NCBI GenBank assembly: GCA_964352775.1
Contig: CAYGTK010000071.1
Location: forward strand, 1 to 17,629
Direction of reading: 5' to 3'
From: CAYGTK01 sp964352775
GTDB taxonomy: Bacteria > Bacteroidota > Bacteroidia > Chitinophagales > CAIOSU01
Length of the DNA stretch: 17,629 bases
The stretch's first letter is position 1, and each line of letters opens with the position of its first letter. Position numbers and translations under genes: made by a program. Below the pieces are notes generated by a model. The model was not told the origin of the DNA. It saw only the letters and a list, made by a program, of their open reading frames with translations, and did not search any database. Below, piece by piece: positions 14,069 through 17,629 of the stretch.

Positions 14069-14824
14069 TTATTTTAACTCCACGTATTTAAGGAATTCAT
14101 TGCGAGTTTGGTCGTTAATTTTGAACTTACCAGAGTACTCAGAAGTAACGGTAGCACTAGCAGTATCCTCAACGCCTCGTGATGATACACATAGGTGTTT
14201 GGCATCTATCAGTACAGCTACATCATCAGTTTCCAAAACTCGTTTCAAGTGGTCGGCTATCTGCATGGTCAAGCGTTCTTGTACCTGCGGACGGCGTGCA
14301 TAGTGCTCTACTATCCTATTTATTTTAGATAGACCAATAACCTTACCGTTGGAAATGTAGGCTACATGAGCCTTTCCAATTATCGGTACGAAATGGTGCT
14401 CGCAATTAGAAAAGAAGGTAATATCCTTCTCTACCAGCATTTGCTCATACTGGTATTTATTGTCAAATAGCTTAATGCTAGGTTCGTTCTTAGGATTCAA
14501 TCCACTGAACACTTCTTTAACGTACATTTTAGCAACGCGGTAAGGTGTACCAGCAAGGCTATCGTCGTTCAAGTCTAATCCCAATGTATCCATTATAGCT
14601 TTAAAGTGCTCTTGGATGATGGCAACTTTCTCGTCATCGTTCAATTTAAAAGCATCTTCACGCATTGGAGTTTCTAGAGAAGTACCCACGTGGTGGTCAC
14701 CCAACTCTTCGAAATTTTCAATTTGTTCTGTGGTAGTTTTTGGCGTAGTGCCGTCTATTTGTTGAGCAACTTGTCCCGCAGGGTAAGCAGTCTCAACTCC
14801 GTTACCGGTTTGTTGGAAATCCAT
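14069..14824 (-). CDS. folE: GTP cyclohydrolase I
   Basis: FolE converts GTP to 7,8-dihydroneopterin triphosphate plus formate, the first step of folate/pterin synthesis, and the product also feeds queuosine precursors. The protein is 251 residues. A variable N-terminal extension (1 to about 60) precedes the conserved core. Zinc ligands are visible at C141 and H144 (NCEHHF) and C212 (HLCVSSRG). Other signature segments are TPYRVAKMY at 93-101, GLSKINRIV at 164-172, RRPQVQERLT at 177-186 and TSEYSGKF at 227-234. The ATG at 14824 is preferred over an in-frame upstream codon at 14863, because a near-consensus -7 element lies between them (14846-14853) and the extra residues add nothing to the family. 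It is first in a two-gene unit with the SDR-fold gene and is divergent from the CrtI-type gene. Confidence 0.95.
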   Translation of the reverse strand: MDFQQTGNGVETAYPAGQVAQQIDGTTPKTTTEQIENFEELGDHHVGTSLETPMREDAFKLNDDEKVAIIQEHFKAIMDTLGLDLNDDSLAGTPYRVAKMYVKEVFSGLNPKNEPSIKLFDNKYQYEQMLVEKDITFFSNCEHHFVPIIGKAHVAYISNGKVIGLSKINRIVEHYARRPQVQERLTMQIADHLKRVLETDDVAVLIDAKHLCVSSRGVEDTASATVTSEYSGKFKINDQTRNEFLKYVELK

Positions 14825-14845
14825 CTGTATATATTTTAGGATTAG

Positions 14846-14853
14846 TAAAGATA
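14846..14853 (-). promoter_or_regulatory. Candidate -7 element for folE
   Basis: On the minus strand this reads TATCTTTA, which differs from TAnnTTTG only in the last base. It lies about 21 bp before the folE ATG at 14824. No -33 TTG is found at the usual distance, so support is modest. Its position favours 14824 over 14863 as the translation start. Confidence 0.3.
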
Positions 14854-14885
14854 CGTTTTTCAACGTCGTTCATCTGTATTATGGA

Positions 14886-14913
14886 GGAACGGAGAATTAA
14901 CGTGACCCGTTCC
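14886..14913. promoter_or_regulatory. Inverted repeat in the folE / CrtI-type divergent region
   Basis: GGAACGG (14886-14892) and its exact complement CCGTTCC (14907-14913) are separated by 14 bp within the 214-bp divergent region. The centre-to-centre distance is 21 bp, two helical turns, which would suit a dimeric regulator. A T-rich stretch follows on the plus strand (CTTTTGTT), but a terminator there would serve no visible gene. An operator is the better guess. A chance palindrome cannot be excluded. Confidence 0.3.
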
Positions 14914-15038
14914 CTTTTGTTCGAGATACTTCAAAAACTGCGCCAATATTAATTTTATTAAAGTGTTGATATATGCTGAATTTCAAGGCTTCTGAGCTTA
15001 TGCCTCAACTAAATGTACCCGCTCATGTTCTATAAAGG

Positions 15039-16538
15039 ATGGTTGATAAAATACAAGATAGGGGCAACCCCGAAGCACTCAAAGAAAAGTACGATGTAGT
15101 GCTTGTAGGTAGCGGAATAGGGAGCTTAACCGCAGCTTGTATGCTTACCCATAATGGACTGAAGTGTTTGGTCGTAGAGGCCAATTACCTACCAGGTGGA
15201 TGCGTGAGTACCTATTACCGAAAAGGCTTTCTTTTTGAAGCTGGTGCAACAACTTTAGTAGGCTTAGATGAATATATGCCTGTTCGGCATTTACTTGATA
15301 CTGTTGGGATAGATATAGATGCATGGAAGTTGGAAGTGCCCATGAAAGTGCACCTCGCCAATGGCGAGATACTTACTCGATACCAAGATCTTAACGAATG
15401 GATAGTAGAGGCAGAGCGAGTATTTGGTAAACAGGGGCAGCGCGAATTTTGGGAGCTTTGTTATGAAATTAGCCAGTCGGTTTGGCAAACTTCTTCCAAG
15501 CAACTCACCTTCCCACCATCAAAAGTTAGCGACCTATGGCCAATGGCTGTAAACGTATCTGTTGAACAGGTAAAAAGCCTACCCAATGCCTTCCGAAGTG
15601 TTAAGGATGTGCTAAAGAAATACGGATTAGATAAGAATGAGTTATTTACTGCTTTTGTGGATGAGCAACTTATGATAACCGCTCAAAACACCAACCAAGA
15701 GGTGAATATGTTGTTTGGTGCTGCCGCCCTTTGCTACACTAATTATACTAACTGGTACATGCCTGGTGGGTTGATCAATTTGATATGGCCATTAATAGAA
15801 TACCTCCGTAAAAATGGGTCGGATTACATATCCAGAAACCCTATTGAGCGTATAAAAGAGGAGGGGGGCACCTATACATTAAGTACAAGGCTAGGAGATA
15901 TAAAAACGCAACAATTTATTTCTGGAATACCGATAAATAACACCCTCGAGCTTTTCAAAGACGGGCAACTAAGCAAAAAACTCAATGGAAGTATTATGGG
16001 GTCAGAAAAGCTGAACAGTGCTTTCCAAATGGGTATAGGTTTCAACAGTGATAGAAATTTCGATTGTATCCATCATCAAATACACTTGGAAGAACCATTG
16101 CCGCAGATAGGGTCGCGCAGTATATTTTTGAGCCTGAGCCACCCAAAAGATGATCTTCGAAGTGAGCCAGGCCAAGCAGTTGGTTCAATAAGCACACACT
16201 TACCCGACCCAGCAAATACCAAAATAACCGATAAAGAAGAGATAGAGAATGCTATTATCGCCGTACTAGAAGAAAAGGGTTTTCTTAAGAAAGAAGATAT
16301 AGTCTATCAGCACAGTTCAGGCGCAGCAAGCTGGCAAACCTGGACGAGAAGAAAGTTCGGCTTCGTAGGCGGCTATCCCCAGTTCATGAACATCAAACCC
16401 TGGCAAATGCTCGATTCTCGATTGGATGGAAAGGGTGCTTACATTTGTGGTGATACTACTTATCCCGGTCAAGGTATCCCTGGTGCGGCTTTAAGTGGTT
16501 TAATAGCAGCGAATAAGTTGCTGAGAGATCATTACTAA
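15039..16538 (+). CDS. CrtI/CrtISO-type FAD-dependent oxidoreductase
   Basis: This 499-residue flavoprotein belongs to the phytoene desaturase / carotenoid isomerase / retinol saturase superfamily. The N-terminal dinucleotide-binding motif VGSGIGSLTAA (23-33) is followed by VVEAN with E47 for the FAD ribose and PGGCVSTY at 52-59. The C-terminal FAD motif ICGDTTYPGQGIPGAALSG (about 469-487, D472) is characteristic of the family. Members desaturate, isomerise or saturate polyene chains, using FAD bound at the membrane surface. The GDTTYPGQG form is closer to CrtISO/RetSat-like members than to a classical CrtI, but I cannot assign the substrate. No other carotenoid gene (crtB, crtZ, crtY) is visible, so a pigment pathway is not supported by the neighbourhood. 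The start at 15039 gives a short lead before the first strand. The queG gene follows after 34 bp. Confidence 0.85.
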   Translation: MVDKIQDRGNPEALKEKYDVVLVGSGIGSLTAACMLTHNGLKCLVVEANYLPGGCVSTYYRKGFLFEAGATTLVGLDEYMPVRHLLDTVGIDIDAWKLEVPMKVHLANGEILTRYQDLNEWIVEAERVFGKQGQREFWELCYEISQSVWQTSSKQLTFPPSKVSDLWPMAVNVSVEQVKSLPNAFRSVKDVLKKYGLDKNELFTAFVDEQLMITAQNTNQEVNMLFGAAALCYTNYTNWYMPGGLINLIWPLIEYLRKNGSDYISRNPIERIKEEGGTYTLSTRLGDIKTQQFISGIPINNTLELFKDGQLSKKLNGSIMGSEKLNSAFQMGIGFNSDRNFDCIHHQIHLEEPLPQIGSRSIFLSLSHPKDDLRSEPGQAVGSISTHLPDPANTKITDKEEIENAIIAVLEEKGFLKKEDIVYQHSSGAASWQTWTRRKFGFVGGYPQFMNIKPWQMLDSRLDGKGAYICGDTTYPGQGIPGAALSGLIAANKLLRDHY

Positions 16539-16572
16539 GCCTTAGAAAAGCATTTCCGTAATTTTATCCGCA

Positions 16573-17502
16573 ATGGATAAACCCACCCTCACCAAATACT
16601 TAAAACGTTCTGCTCAGGAAGCAGGGTTCAGCTATGTAGGTGTATCCAAAGCAGGTTTTTTAGCAGAAGAAGCTCCCCGATTAGAGAATTGGTTGAAAGC
16701 TGGAAAGCATGGCGAAATGAGCTATATGGGAAACTATTTTGATAAGCGGCTAGATACTACTTTGCTAGTTGAGGGCAGCAAATCCGTCATCAGCTTACTA
16801 TACAATTATCACACCCCAAAAAAGCAAACGGACCCAGAAGCGCCCAAGCTATCTAGCTATGCTTATGGACAAGATTATCACTTCGTTATCAAAGCCAAAC
16901 TGAAAGAATTGTTAGAAGATTGGCAGACTAGGGTAGGGGACTTTGATAACCGAGTATTTGTAGATTCGGCACCCGTAATGGAACGGGCTTGGGCCGCTAA
17001 AAGTGGTTTGGGGTGGATAGGGAAGCATACCCTACTGATTAACAAACAGAAAGGCTCCAACTTCTTTCTAGCAGAAGTCATCTGCGATCTGGAATTGGAA
17101 TACGACGGACCGATAAAAGACTACTGCGGTACCTGTACCGCTTGTATAGATGCCTGCCCCACCGACGCCATTACCCCGTATGATGTAGATGCCAGCAAGT
17201 GCATATCGTACCTAACCATAGAGCTAAAAGACAGCATCCCCACCGAGTTTAAAGGCAAAATGGATAACTGGATGTTTGGCTGTGATATTTGTCAAGATGT
17301 ATGCCCGTGGAACCGTTTTGCCGAGACACATAATGAATCAGCTTTTGAACCCCACCCCGATCTACTAGACATGACCAAAAAAGATTGGGAAAACTTACAA
17401 CAAGAAACCTTTCAAAAGGTGTTTATGAAGTCAGCAGTTAAACGAACAAAATTTAGCGGTCTAAGCCAAAACATTAAATTCTTAAAGGGGGGGGATGACT
17501 AG
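16573..17502 (+). CDS. queG: Epoxyqueuosine reductase
   Basis: QueG carries out the last step of queuosine synthesis, reducing epoxyqueuosine in the anticodon wobble position of tRNA (Asp, Asn, His, Tyr), using cobalamin and two [4Fe-4S] clusters. The 309-residue protein shows the full pattern: RLDTTLLVEGSKSVI (59-73), the catalytic aspartate D131 in VDSAPVMERAWA, GWIGKHT (147-153), ferredoxin-type cysteines C185, C188, C191 and C195, then C210, and C237, C240 and C244 in CDICQDVCPWN. It lacks the C-terminal HEAT-repeat extension of the longer E. coli form, as in many shorter homologues. The reading frame passes through a run of eight G residues (17487-17494) five codons from the stop. The stop codon overlaps the stop of the converging gene at the right edge by 4 bp. 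Confidence 0.95.
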   Translation: MDKPTLTKYLKRSAQEAGFSYVGVSKAGFLAEEAPRLENWLKAGKHGEMSYMGNYFDKRLDTTLLVEGSKSVISLLYNYHTPKKQTDPEAPKLSSYAYGQDYHFVIKAKLKELLEDWQTRVGDFDNRVFVDSAPVMERAWAAKSGLGWIGKHTLLINKQKGSNFFLAEVICDLELEYDGPIKDYCGTCTACIDACPTDAITPYDVDASKCISYLTIELKDSIPTEFKGKMDNWMFGCDICQDVCPWNRFAETHNESAFEPHPDLLDMTKKDWENLQQETFQKVFMKSAVKRTKFSGLSQNIKFLKGGDD

Positions 17503-17627
17503 GCTTGATCTTTCGATACTTCCTGTTCTAGCAAAGCCTTCTTAATCCGATTCCGTTCTTCCAAACTACAAGGATAGTCGAACAAGCAGTTCAGTTTAAT
17601 AAAGTCGATAACCGCCTCTGGTACTTG
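17499..17627 (-). CDS. C-terminal part of an unidentified protein
   Basis: An open minus-strand frame runs from the right edge to a TAG at 17501-17499, giving 42 residues that begin QVPEAVIDFIKLN and end VSKDQA. The segment is mostly helical with charged faces (SLEERNRIKKALLEQE) and contains two cysteines. I do not recognise the family. Coding status is supported by the sensible amino-acid make-up and by the tight convergence with queG, which leaves no untranslated gap. The start and most of the gene lie outside the window. Confidence 0.6.
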   Translation of the reverse strand, partial: QVPEAVIDFIKLNCLFDYPCSLEERNRIKKALLEQEVSKDQA

Positions 17628-17629
17628 GG

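Noticed and set aside
14825..14863. Thirteen-residue upstream extension of folE
   Set aside because: A near-consensus -7 element lies inside it, and the added residues are not part of the FolE family. The ATG at 14824 is preferred.
14986..15006. AGGC...GCCT inverted repeat upstream of the CrtI-type gene
   Set aside because: The 4-bp arms with a 12-nt gap are expected by chance in a region of this size.
15039..16538. Reading the CrtI-type gene as part of a carotenoid gene cluster
   Set aside because: No phytoene synthase, cyclase or hydroxylase is nearby. The neighbours are folE and queG.

Overview
This window looks like a chromosomal segment from a member of the Bacteroidota, probably a marine or freshwater Flavobacteriia- or Cytophagia-like lineage. 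Three consecutive genes encode secreted proteins that end in type IX secretion (T9SS) sorting domains, with a YPNP motif followed by a short beta-rich tail. Start codons mostly lack Shine-Dalgarno sequences. One clear match to the Bacteroidota -7 promoter element (TAnnTTTG) is visible. The membrane-anchored MutS-like ATPase and the PM20D1-like M20 peptidase are also familiar from this phylum. The species cannot be named from sequence alone.

Layout. (1) Positions 2-364 hold the 3' end of a probable nucleoside hydrolase. (2) Positions 365-2623 form an accessory island. Two AT-rich genes, a coiled-coil/two-helix membrane protein (792-1373) and an RNase HI-like protein with an unassigned C-terminal extension (1427-2278), are framed by two families of repeats. 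These are an inverted pair of GGGCGTGCC-type dispersed repeats (404-530 and 2331-2413) and two arrays of TGAGAAC heptamers spaced 9-11 bp apart that fold back on themselves (626-691 and 2431-2507). A third hairpin repeat (550-589) and a broken ORF (2497-2622, minus) are also present. This is the part of the window least explained by known gene families. (3) Positions 2624-7661 carry four minus-strand genes, read in the order VOC/glyoxalase-like protein, exported carboxypeptidase-regulatory-like protein, membrane MutS-like ATPase, M20 peptidase. (4) Positions 7721-13358 carry four plus-strand genes: an SDR oxidoreductase, a secreted peptidyl-arginine-deiminase-family enzyme, and a tandem pair of secreted alpha/beta hydrolases that share even their 5' leaders. 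(5) Positions 13364-14824 hold a minus-strand pair, GTP cyclohydrolase I (folE) followed by an SDR-fold protein that lacks the catalytic tyrosine. (6) Positions 15039-17502 hold a CrtI/CrtISO-type FAD oxidoreductase and epoxyqueuosine reductase (queG). (7) A converging unknown gene (17499-17627) runs off the right edge.

How the genes may work together. The deiminase and the two hydrolases form a T9SS-exported extracellular enzyme set, acting on arginine-containing substrates and on esters or lipids. FolE supplies dihydroneopterin triphosphate for folate or pterin synthesis and may also feed queuosine synthesis, whose last step is catalysed by QueG nearby. The role of the SDR-fold partner of folE is unknown. 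The two-gene island is the best candidate for an undescribed system. The evidence is architectural only: nuclease-fold and membrane partners, repeat framing and AT-rich composition.
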